From the NCBI GenBank assembly GCA_934120045.1, contig CAKOTF010000008.1:17049-81048 (forward strand): DNA of 64,000 nt, given 5' to 3'. The notes below the pieces were generated by a model that was given only the letters and a program-made list of their open reading frames with translations, did no database searches and had not been told where the DNA came from. Each line of letters opens with the position of its first letter. Positions within the stretch are counted from its first letter, which is position 1. Shown in pieces: positions 56,562 to 63,737 of this stretch. The stretch comes from an uncultured Clostridia bacterium. GTDB lineage: Bacteria; Bacillota; Clostridia; TANB77; CAG-508. Made by a program: the position numbers and the translations under genes.

Positions 56562-56780
56562 TTATTTTGCTCTCCAAGTAATTCTTCCTCTTGTTAAGTC
56601 ATATGGTGATAGTTCAACTTTTACTTTGTCTCCTGGTAATATTTTTATATAGTTCATTCTTAGTTTTCCTGAAATATGACCTAATATTTGGTGTCCATTT
56701 TCAAGTTCTACTTTAAAAGTTGTATTTGGTAGTGTTTCAACAACTACTCCTTCTACTTCTATAACATCTTCCTTTGCCAA
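56562..56780 (-). CDS. infA: Translation initiation factor IF-1
   Basis: IF-1 occupies the A site of the initiating 30S subunit. The TTG at 56780 is taken as start because AAGGAGG stands about eight bases before it and the protein then begins [13 protein letters not shown] with the standard 72 residues. The OB-fold signature [20 protein letters not shown] and the C-terminus [12 protein letters not shown] are intact. It lies between map and rpmJ, as is common in Firmicutes. Confidence 0.97.
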   Translation of the reverse strand: MAKEDVIEVEGVVVETLPNTTFKVELENGHQILGHISGKLRMNYIKILPGDKVKVELSPYDLTRGRITWRAK

Positions 56781-56905
56781 GTTTTTTTCCTCCTTCTTAA
56801 AGAGCAATAAAATTCTAAAAACATGTTATTGTATTTAGATTTTTCTTACTTTTTTGCCAATTTTTCGTAGAAATTGGGTTTTAACTCATTTATTATATAA
56901 CACTT

Positions 56906-57676
56906 TTAAATGATTGTCAATATTTCTGGATCATTTTCTGTAATTAAAATTGTATTTTCATAATGTGCTGCTAAACTTCCATCTTGTGTTACAATTGTCC
57001 ATCCATCTTCTAGTTCCCAAATATCTGGTTTTCCTGCAATTACCATTGGTTCTATTGCCAATGTCATACCAGGTTCAAGTCTTATTCCTCTTCCTGCTTT
57101 TCCGTAATTTGGTATTTCTGGTTCTTCATGCATTTCTTTTCCTATTCCATGTCCTTCAAATTCTCTTACTACAGAATATCCTTGTGATTTTACATATTCT
57201 CCAATTGCATGTGAAATATCTCCAATTCTATTTCCTTTTCTAGCATATTTTATTCCTTCAAAAAATGCTTGTTTTGTTACTTCTACTAGTCTTTTGGCTT
57301 CTGGTGATACATTTCCTACCATAAATGTTCTTGCTGCATCACCATTATATCCGTTTTTTAATGCTACTAAGTCTACACTTACGATATCTCCATCTTTTAT
57401 TATTGTTTTCTTTGATGGAATTCCATGTATTACTACATCATTTACTGAAATACATGTTGATGCTGGATATGGTGGTATTCCTCTTATTCCTGGATCATAT
57501 CCTTTTTCTGCTGATACTGCTCCATTCTTTTTCATTGTTTCTTCAGCTATTCTGTCTATATCTGCTGTTGTCATTCCTGGTTTTATTGCTTCTTCTATTG
57601 CTTTATGTGTTAAAGCTGTTACTCTTCCAGCTTCTCTCATTAATTCTATTTCTTTTTTTGATTTTATTGTTACCAT
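56906..57676 (-). CDS. map: Methionine aminopeptidase (type I)
   Basis: Map removes the initiator methionine. The start at 57676 (MVTIKSKKEIELMREAGR) follows AAGGGAAG. The M24 metal ligands are visible in VSVDLVALKNGYNGDAARTF (two Asp), EGHGIGKEMHE (His), AIEPMVI (Glu) and DGSLAAHYENTILI (Glu). At 256 residues it is of the short type I form. It lies between adk and infA, the conserved arrangement. Confidence 0.97.
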   Translation of the reverse strand: MVTIKSKKEIELMREAGRVTALTHKAIEEAIKPGMTTADIDRIAEETMKKNGAVSAEKGYDPGIRGIPPYPASTCISVNDVVIHGIPSKKTIIKDGDIVSVDLVALKNGYNGDAARTFMVGNVSPEAKRLVEVTKQAFFEGIKYARKGNRIGDISHAIGEYVKSQGYSVVREFEGHGIGKEMHEEPEIPNYGKAGRGIRLEPGMTLAIEPMVIAGKPDIWELEDGWTIVTQDGSLAAHYENTILITENDPEILTII

Positions 57677-57796
57677 TTTTATTCTTCCCTTCAAAATATA
57701 TAATTTGTAGTTTCGAAAAAATTGTTTATTTCAAAACTAGATGCGTATTAACAAATTTGCGTCTTTTTCTTTAGGCACAATACTAATATTAATATG

Positions 57797-57822
57797 TAGC
57801 TTGCTTATATTCAAGCAAGCTA
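57797..57822. repeat. Perfect hairpin between adk and map
   Basis: TAGCTTGCTT (57797-57806) and AAGCAAGCTA (57813-57822) form a perfect 10-base stem with a six-base loop just after the adk stop codon. No T-run follows on the minus strand, so it may be a weak terminator or an RNA-stability element. Confidence 0.5.
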
Positions 57823-57828
57823 TTTAGA

Positions 57829-58494
57829 CTATTTTTTTATGTCTCTTACAACATCATTTGCAACATCTTTTCCCATTCTATTTATTGATATACTAACTGT
57901 TTCTGTTCTTAGTACACCTTTTTCTTTATAATATTCTACTAATGGGCTTGTTTTTTCTTCATAAATTTCTAATCTTCTTTTTATTGCTTCTGGATCTGAG
58001 TCATCTGCTCTTTGCTTTAGTGGTGAACCACATTTGTCACAGATTCCTTCTTTTACTGGTGGATGTAATTTTATATTATATGTTGCTTTACAATCTTGAT
58101 TTGTACAAACTCTTCTTGTTAGCATTCTGTCTATTATTTCTTCTTTTGGTGTTACTAAATTTATTACTAAATCTATTTTTTCTCCTTTTTCAGCTAAAAT
58201 TTTATCTAATTTTTCTGCTTGCTCTATTGTTCTTGGAAATCCATCTAATATTACACCATTTTTAGCATCATCCCATGTTAATCTGTCTTCAACCATTGGT
58301 ACTGTTATGTCATCTGGTACTAAATTTCCTTTTGATATATATTTATCTGCTTCTATTCCAAGTGGTGTTTTTTCACTTATATTTTTTCTGAATATATCTC
58401 CTGTTGATATTTGTGGTAATCCTGTTTGTTCACTGATTAATCCTGCAACAGTTCCTTTTCCTGTTCCTTGTGCTCCTAACATAATTATATTCAT
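57829..58494 (-). CDS. adk: Adenylate kinase (zinc-LID form)
   Basis: Adk interconverts ATP, ADP and AMP. The P-loop GAQGTGKGT is at 7-15, the AMP-binding region reads STGDIFRKNI and LDGFPRTIEQAE, and the LID carries four cysteines (C130, C135, C152, C155) that bind zinc, as in Gram-positive long-form enzymes. Length is 221 residues. In nearly all Firmicutes secY precedes adk; here the upstream region contains only an orphan hairpin and an unrelated small gene, so the spc operon has been split before adk. Confidence 0.97.
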   Translation of the reverse strand: MNIIMLGAQGTGKGTVAGLISEQTGLPQISTGDIFRKNISEKTPLGIEADKYISKGNLVPDDITVPMVEDRLTWDDAKNGVILDGFPRTIEQAEKLDKILAEKGEKIDLVINLVTPKEEIIDRMLTRRVCTNQDCKATYNIKLHPPVKEGICDKCGSPLKQRADDSDPEAIKRRLEIYEEKTSPLVEYYKEKGVLRTETVSISINRMGKDVANDVVRDIKK

Positions 58495-58600
58495 ATTTTT
58501 TCTTTCCTTTCTTGAGGCTCTAGCTAACTTGTAAGCTGCTTTTCCTTCTCTTTTTGGGATTGTTCCCTTTTTTGACGACTATATTTTACTCTAAAATTTC

Positions 58601-58630
58601 AAAAATAGCAAGTCTTTCTTGCTATTTTTT
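58601..58630. terminator. Orphan copy of the recurrent AAAAATAGCAAG hairpin
   Basis: AAAAATAGCAAG (58601-58612) pairs perfectly with CTTGCTATTTTT (58618-58629). The gene upstream on the minus strand already has its own terminator at 58671-58714, so this copy has no evident gene to serve. It may mark a lost gene or be a dispersed repeat. Confidence 0.7.
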
Positions 58631-58670
58631 CCTTTTTTGTTTATTTTATTACAATATTGCTTTCTATAGT

Positions 58671-58714
58671 ATAAAAAGAAAAAGGGATAGGCTCAATAAA
58701 AAGTCTAACCCTTT
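58671..58714 (-). terminator. Terminator after the 58742-59053 gene
   Basis: AAAGGGATAGGCT (58681-58693) pairs with AGTCTAACCCTTT (58702-58713), with two mismatches, followed on the minus strand by TTCTTTTTAT. Confidence 0.6.
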
Positions 58715-58741
58715 CTCAGAGAAAAAGTCAATATAGATAAA

Positions 58742-59053
58742 TTACGTCATAACAAATACAAACACAACTACCAAAAGAATTAGCAGTGCCAAAATTCCAA
58801 AAGCAATTTTAATCCTATTTCTCCTTTTCCTTGCCGCCATTTTTTCTTGTCTTTTTCTAGCCAAGTACATCTGTACTTCATAACTAGACGTCACCACATA
58901 ACCCTCACCACTCTGGCTCATATAATTAGGATTATGGCTAGTACATTCTGCAGAATTTTCCAAGTAAGGGCGATTAGTAGAATAGTTGCTAGGCACCTCA
59001 CCACAGTAATTCATAATGTTATTGCTGTTCCGGGCATTGTTATTCTTTTTCAT
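58742..59053 (-). CDS. Unknown small protein with C-terminal membrane helix
   Basis: I do not recognise this 103-residue protein. The start at 59053 (MKKNNNARNSNNIMN) follows GGAGG; an earlier in-frame ATG is less likely. The first 60 residues are polar, rich in Asn, Ser and Tyr, and probably disordered. A basic helix (YLARKRQEKMAARKRRNRIK) then leads into a single transmembrane segment at the C-terminus (IAFGILALLILLVVVFVFV). This is a tail-anchored layout with a cytoplasmic N-terminus. It is the first of three adjacent short genes, each with its own terminator. Confidence 0.6.
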   Translation of the reverse strand: MKKNNNARNSNNIMNYCGEVPSNYSTNRPYLENSAECTSHNPNYMSQSGEGYVVTSSYEVQMYLARKRQEKMAARKRRNRIKIAFGILALLILLVVVFVFVMT

Positions 59054-59250
59054 TTCTTTTTCCTCCAGTTGGCATAACTTTTTCTTGCAATTAGCAATCA
59101 AAAAAGTTTATGCATTTCAAATATTTCGAACATTTATATTTTAATATATTTTATGTAAATTATCAACATTTTATTTCCAATTTTCACATGACTGCTCTAT
59201 TATAAAAATATATTATTGCCATTTTTTCTTTTTTATTTTATTACTTATTC

Positions 59251-59290
59251 AAAAAAATCAAGAGGCTAGGCAAAAAGCCTAACCTCTTTT
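59251..59290 (-). terminator. Terminator after the 59296-59655 gene
   Basis: AGAGGCTAGGC (59261-59271) pairs with GCCTAACCTCT (59277-59287), one mismatch, followed on the minus strand by TGATTTTTTT. Its stem resembles the terminator at 58671-58714. Confidence 0.75.
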
Positions 59291-59295
59291 GGAGA

Positions 59296-59655
59296 TCAAT
59301 GCATATTCTCAAAAATAGAAGCAATTCTTCCAAACATTAGTCCGAATAGAGCTACTCCACATACAATACTTGTAGCCAAATCCATAGGCTGCATTACCAA
59401 AACTGCAAATACAGATAATATTGCTGCCCAAATGATCATAAATATTTGAAAAATAGACTTTCTCATATTTGCTTTCTTTTCTTCGTTCTCTATTTCTTCC
59501 TCCAGACTTCTCATTTCTGCATCCTTTTGCAATACATTACTAGAAGCAATGCCAGAACTATACTTTTGTGTGCCCCACCCAGACATGGTTTCATAAGTAT
59601 TATTGTACGTTTTACGAACACAAGTGTTTTCAGAAATATTGACGTTGTTTTTCAT
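59296..59655 (-). CDS. Unknown small protein with two C-terminal membrane helices
   Basis: I do not recognise this 119-residue protein. The start at 59655 (MKNNVNISENTCVRK) follows GGAGG by eight bases. The polar N-terminal 50 residues are rich in Asn, Tyr, Thr and Ser. A charged helix (EMRSLEEEIENEEKKANMRK) follows, and then two hydrophobic segments (about 70-88 and 96-112). Composition and layout parallel the neighbouring 58742-59053 gene, but no residue-level similarity is obvious. It may be a diverged relative or simply a protein of similar type. Confidence 0.6.
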   Translation of the reverse strand: MKNNVNISENTCVRKTYNNTYETMSGWGTQKYSSGIASSNVLQKDAEMRSLEEEIENEEKKANMRKSIFQIFMIIWAAILSVFAVLVMQPMDLATSIVCGVALFGLMFGRIASIFENMH

Positions 59656-59795
59656 TTCATTGTCCTCCATAATTGGTATAAATTCTTTTTAGTATTTTAA
59701 CTATCAAAGAATTCCATACCTTCATTCAATATTTTTTCACGCTTTTATAGATTAACATAATTTTTACAAAATGTCAATCTTTTTATTTCTAAATA

Positions 59796-59843
59796 TAAAA
59801 AAAGCTAAGATATTTACTTTTAAAGTTTCAATCTCAGCTTTTA
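59796..59843 (-). terminator. Terminator after the 59865-60218 gene
   Basis: AAAAGCTAAGAT (59800-59811) pairs with ATCTCAGCTTTT (59831-59842), with an inner ACTTT/AAAGT stem, followed on the minus strand by a T-run. Confidence 0.7.
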
Positions 59844-59864
59844 ATACACATAAAAAATTTTATA

Positions 59865-60218
59865 TTAAACATTTCTCTTTTTTCCAAAAGTTACTTCTTG
59901 AAATAAGAAATTCTTAACTTTTGTCCAAGTAACTTCTTGATGTAAAAATTCATTAATTTCATTTTCTACCTTTTGTTCATATGGTGTTAATTCTACTTTT
60001 ATTTCATAGAATAATACTGATTTCAATTTATTCCAAAAAGTATTTTTTGCTGGTAAATTTGTCCCAACATTTGTTTCTACATTACCAGTATTAACTGCAT
60101 TTTCACCATTTATACTTATTGCATTTTCAATTCCAATTCCATTATTCTCACAATTTTGTATTGGTTCATCTGTTTTTACTCCACCAAAAACTCCTGAAAC
60201 TTTTTCTATATTTGCCAT
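59865..60218 (-). CDS. Unknown 117-residue soluble protein
   Basis: I do not recognise this protein. The first 58 residues are low-complexity, rich in Asn, Gly, Val and Glu (NGIGIENAISINGENAVNTG). The last 60 form a denser domain with two similar segments: FWNKLKSVLFYEIKVELTP and VKNFLFQEVTFGK share an aromatic-Leu-Phe-x-Glu-Val/Ile pattern, hinting at an internal repeat. There is no signal peptide or membrane helix. GGAGGAAAT precedes the ATG. It is the third of a run of short orphan genes between mtaB and adk. Confidence 0.6.
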   Translation of the reverse strand: MANIEKVSGVFGGVKTDEPIQNCENNGIGIENAISINGENAVNTGNVETNVGTNLPAKNTFWNKLKSVLFYEIKVELTPYEQKVENEINEFLHQEVTWTKVKNFLFQEVTFGKKRNV

Positions 60219-60332
60219 GCTATTTCCTCCTTTGTGTTTTATTAATTATTATAAATATATAATATATATATTTTTTTTTCAAGATATTTTGTATTAAGTT
60301 TTTATTACAAAAATATTACAATTGTAACATAT

Positions 60333-61625
60333 CTATCCAATAACATATTCTATTTCTGCTTTTTTTATATTTACTTTTACTATTTTGTTTTCTAATTCTT
60401 CATCTGTTTTATATTCAACTAATATATAATTTTGGGTATGTCCTTTATAATATCCTTCTTTATTTTTTTCTTCAAATAATACTTCTACATCTTTTCCAAT
60501 TAAATTTTGATTATATTGTTTTTGATTTTCATTTGATAATTCAATTAATTTTTTACTTCTTTTTTCTTTTACATCACCTTGAATTTGATTTGGCATTTTT
60601 GCAGCAACAGTTCCTTTTCTTGGTGAATATGGAAATACATGCATTTTATAAAAGTTTATTTTTTTCAAATAATTATATGTTATTTCAAAGTCTTCATCAT
60701 TTTCCCCTGGAAATCCTACTATTATATCTGTTGTTAAAATCACATCATTATAGTATTTTCTTAATCTTTGAACAATTTCTTCAAATTCACTTGTTGTATA
60801 TTTTCTATTCATTCTTTTTAATGTATTATCACATCCACTTTGTAATGATAGATGAAAATGATGGCATATTTTTTTTAGTTTTATTAGTCTTTGCATAAAT
60901 TCTTCTGTTATTATTTTTGGTTCTAATGAGCCTAATCTTATTCTTACTATTCCATCTACTTTATTTATTTCTTCTAGCAAATCTATTAAACCTATATTTT
61001 CTTCAAAGTCTTTTCCATATGATGCAAGATGTATTCCTGTTATTACAACTTCTTTTATTCCTTTTTGTGCAATTTGTTCTATTTCTTTTATTATACTATC
61101 TATTTTTCTACTACGTACTCTTCCTCTTGCATATGGAATTATACAATATGAGCAAAATTGGTTACATCCATCTTGTACTTTTATTACTGCTCTTATTTTT
61201 TCAGTATATGAAATTTGTCCCATATCTTCAAATTCTTTTTGGGCTGATATGTCTTGAACTGATATTAGTTTTTGATTTTGTTCAAAATATTTTTCTACAT
61301 ATTTTACTATATCTCTTTTTTCTTCGTTTCCAAGTACAACATCAATTTCAGGCATTTTTTCAAGTTCTTCTTTTGAACTTTGAGCATAACAACCTGTTGC
61401 TACTATTATTGCATTTTCGTTCTTGTCTTTTACTTTTCTTAAGGCTTGTCTTGACTTTCTGTCAGACATATTTGTTACTGTACATGTATTTACAACACAT
61501 ATATCTGATACATTATCTATTTCTACAATTTCATATCCATTCTCTTGAAATTTTTGCATCATAGCATTTGTTTCATATTGGTTTACTTTACATCCTAATG
61601 TAATAAATGATACTCTTTTTTTCAT
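60333..61625 (-). CDS. mtaB: tRNA t6A37 methylthiotransferase MtaB
   Basis: MtaB adds a methylthio group to threonylcarbamoyladenosine 37 in tRNA. The N-terminal UPF0004 domain carries three Fe-S cysteines (C12, C48, C79), the radical-SAM motif is C154-x3-C158-x2-C161 in DGCNQFCSYCIIPYARGRVR, and a C-terminal TRAM domain ends the 430 residues. The radical-SAM motif and the opening FITLGCKVNQYETN favour MtaB over MiaB or RimO. It starts 16 bases after the ROK-kinase stop codon and is likely cotranscribed with it. Confidence 0.95.
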   Translation of the reverse strand: MKKRVSFITLGCKVNQYETNAMMQKFQENGYEIVEIDNVSDICVVNTCTVTNMSDRKSRQALRKVKDKNENAIIVATGCYAQSSKEELEKMPEIDVVLGNEEKRDIVKYVEKYFEQNQKLISVQDISAQKEFEDMGQISYTEKIRAVIKVQDGCNQFCSYCIIPYARGRVRSRKIDSIIKEIEQIAQKGIKEVVITGIHLASYGKDFEENIGLIDLLEEINKVDGIVRIRLGSLEPKIITEEFMQRLIKLKKICHHFHLSLQSGCDNTLKRMNRKYTTSEFEEIVQRLRKYYNDVILTTDIIVGFPGENDEDFEITYNYLKKINFYKMHVFPYSPRKGTVAAKMPNQIQGDVKEKRSKKLIELSNENQKQYNQNLIGKDVEVLFEEKNKEGYYKGHTQNYILVEYKTDEELENKIVKVNIKKAEIEYVIG

Positions 61626-61641
61626 TTCATTTCATTCCTTT

Positions 61642-62553
61642 TTATATTAGAGTTGCTCCTATAATTCCTGCATCGTTTTTGAATTTTGCAAGCTGAATTA
61701 TTATATCATTTCTTTTGTTAAATAGCAAGTTTCCTGTTAAAAGTTGTTGTTTTAATGGTTCTAGCAATATTTCCTTATAATCTGTAAATCCTCCTCCTAT
61801 TAATATTTTTTCTGGTTCAAATATATTAATCAGATTTGATATTCCTATTGCTAAGTTTTCTATATATTCATTTAAGAAATATTTTAATCTTACATCATCT
61901 TTATTGTTTAATATAATTTTTATTATTTCTTCATTTCTAAGAGTTGTTAAATTGAATTCATATGCAATTTTTTCCTTAAATCGCTTTAGGCTTGCATATA
62001 TTTCAAAACAGCCTCTCTTTCCACAATTACATTGTAATCCATTTTTCTGTATTATCATATGGCTAAATTCAAATCCTGGCACTTCATTAGATTCTAATAC
62101 TTTTCCATTATATATTACTGCTCCACCAACTCCTGTTCCGATACATAGAAATAGTCCATTTTTACATTCACTAAAGTTTCCATATTTTTGTTCTGCTAAT
62201 GCTGAACATTTTGCATCATTTTTTAATTTTACTTTTATTCCTGTCTCTTTTTCTATTATTGGTGTTATTTCATAATTTTCTATTCCTAAGTTTACTGCTT
62301 TTATAATTGTTGTTTGATTTACTGTTCCTGGTACTGCTATTCCTACACTTTCTACAAAATCCATTTTTTGATATTCTTTTATTGTTTGTATTATGAATTG
62401 TGTTATTTCTTCTTTTAGATTTTGTTTGCTTATTTGGCTTTCGTTTTCGACTTTTTCTACTATATATTTTTCTTTTTTCTGCTGTATATTTCCGAATTCG
62501 TCTACTAGTCCTATTCCTACATGGCTTCCACCTATATCTATTCCTATTTTCAT
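61642..62553 (-). CDS. ROK-family sugar kinase (glucokinase-like)
   Basis: This 303-residue ROK protein phosphorylates a sugar, probably glucose. The N-terminal phosphate-binding motif is GIDIGGSHVGIG, the catalytic Asp is D113 (KNDAKCSA), the adenosine motif is CIGTGVGGAVI, and the zinc site is H165 with C175-N-C177-G-K-R-G-C182. There is no helix-turn-helix domain, so it is a kinase and not a ROK repressor. N-acetylmannosamine or another hexose could be the real substrate. It heads the pair with mtaB; the flanking DNA to the right is degenerate. Confidence 0.9.
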   Translation of the reverse strand: MKIGIDIGGSHVGIGLVDEFGNIQQKKEKYIVEKVENESQISKQNLKEEITQFIIQTIKEYQKMDFVESVGIAVPGTVNQTTIIKAVNLGIENYEITPIIEKETGIKVKLKNDAKCSALAEQKYGNFSECKNGLFLCIGTGVGGAVIYNGKVLESNEVPGFEFSHMIIQKNGLQCNCGKRGCFEIYASLKRFKEKIAYEFNLTTLRNEEIIKIILNNKDDVRLKYFLNEYIENLAIGISNLINIFEPEKILIGGGFTDYKEILLEPLKQQLLTGNLLFNKRNDIIIQLAKFKNDAGIIGATLI

Positions 62554-62671
62554 TTGTTTGTTACCTTTCTTTTTGTAACTTTTTTGATGTTTTTATCTTA
62601 TCATAAAGAATTTAAATTTTCAACCATTTTAATTTTGATATTGTTTATTTGTTTTTTATTTAAATTAATTT

Positions 62672-62893
62672 GCACAAAATGGTTATACTGCGCAATGTTC
62701 TATAACAGTAATAACTCCTATAACTAGCCTTGCTGTAAGTCCAACAAGTGAAACAGTGTATGTTGGAAATACTGTACAGTTAACAGGTACAGTTAATCCT
62801 TCTAATACAACAGAAAGTACTTTATGGACAAGTAGCAATACAGATGTTGCGACAGTAAGTGATTCAGGACTTATGATTTTTATAATGTATTAA
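62672..62893 (+). pseudogene. Fragment of a Big_2 (bacterial Ig-like) surface protein
   Basis: The plus strand encodes the end of one Ig-like repeat (NGYTAQCSITV) followed by most of another: LAVSPTSETVYVGNTVQLTG, then PSNTTESTLWTSSNTDVATVSDSGL. These are textbook bacterial Ig-like group 2 sequences. The frame has a stop immediately upstream (TAA) and no start codon or ribosome-binding site. It ends in MIFIMY and a stop where VTA would be expected. It is a dead fragment of a large surface adhesin, opposite in strand to its neighbours. Confidence 0.85.
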
Positions 62894-63062
62894 TGTTTGA
62901 TTTTTCATAGAGTTTGAAATAATTTGTAAATTATAAAAAAATATATAACTTTTTTTTATAATTTAATTCTTTTAGTTGACATCAACAATTTTTATTGATA
63001 TTATTTTATTAGAAATTTAGCATAAAGTAAAATACTTAACGATTAATAAACATCAATATAAT

Positions 63063-63106
63063 AAAAAAACATATTACAAAATTCTATATTTCATAATATG
63101 TTTTTT
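63063..63106. terminator. Hairpin in the right-end degenerate region
   Basis: A perfect 13-base stem, AAAAAACATATTA (63064-63076) with TAATATGTTTTTT (63094-63106), usable on either strand. Between 62894 and 63060 I see no gene. Confidence 0.6.
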
Positions 63107-63167
63107 ATTTATTATTATTAATCATTTTTTTGTGGTATCAATATTAGAACTCTATTTTTGAAGATTT

Positions 63168-63310
63168 TTATTTATTTTTACAAATTGCATTTACTGGATT
63201 CACTTTTGCATTTAATTGTATTATTTTTTCTTCACTTATTCTTCTACATCTATTTCTGTTGAACCACTTGATTCTTCTCAAACTGTATCTAATATTGTTA
63301 CTTCTTCTAA
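63168..63310 (-). pseudogene. C-terminal scrap of a surface protein
   Basis: On the minus strand one frame reads EESSGSTEIDVEE and, after a missing base, the next continues ISEEKIIQLNAKVNPVNAIC-KNK to a stop at 63168-63170. The final PVNAICKNK resembles the PVYAICESK that ends the frame at 63738-64000, so both may be tails of related proteins. The reading is interrupted by stops and a frameshift, and it is joined to an unrelated membrane-protein fragment. Confidence 0.4.
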
Positions 63311-63484
63311 TATTACGTAAAAAAACATACATAATATTCCTATTAGGACAAATTCTATTTTTGCTGATGAGATTATTTTTAAGATTTCTATTGGATTCTG
63401 GTCTTTTAACAATATATAAAATGTTAAAGCTATTAAAGCTATAAATATTAACGCATTTCTGAATACTTTACCATTCTTTTTCAT
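63278..63484 (-). pseudogene. N-terminal fragment of a YbhN/flippase-like membrane protein
   Basis: The 68 residues begin like an LPG-synthase-TM (UPF0104/YbhN) protein: KKNGKVFRNALIFIALIALT, LKDQNPIEILKIISSAKIEFVLIGI. Two hydrophobic helices (about 9-26 and 45-60) and a ribosome-binding site are present. Full-length relatives have about 300-350 residues and six or more further helices. Here the sequence stops after CMFFYVILEE and runs into unrelated sequence. It is a truncated gene, probably cut by the same rearrangement that left the other fragments. Confidence 0.6.
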
Positions 63485-63594
63485 CTTTTATTCTTCTTTC
63501 CTATTTTTCTTTATAAATATTATCATAAAAGATTTTTTTTATCAATATTTATGCTGGTTTTTAATAAAATGTTAATTATTGATCAAGATGTTTA

Positions 63595-63715
63595 TTAATT
63601 TCCTCTTCCTAACAAATATCTATATATAATATTTCCAACCTGTAGCTGATTTTTTTCATTTGCATTTTTTACTGTAATTGTTGTTGTTCTTGATAGTATT
63701 AGTTTGGGTATACTA
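63595..63715 (-). pseudogene. Scrap related to the right-edge repeat protein
   Basis: A minus-strand frame reads LILSRTTTITVKNANEKNQ, then QVGNIIYRYLLGRGN and a stop at 63595-63597. The YLLGRGN ending matches the GGYLLGRGNQKN of the repeat protein fragment just upstream, so it is likely another piece of that gene displaced by deletion. No start codon or ribosome-binding site is seen. Confidence 0.4.
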
Positions 63716-63737
63716 TATTAGAATAATAACACAGATT

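Noticed and set aside
62494..62727. Plus-strand short frames around the ROK gene start
   Set aside because: They overlap the ROK kinase N-terminus on the opposite strand and show no homology; only the Ig-like fragment further right is convincing.
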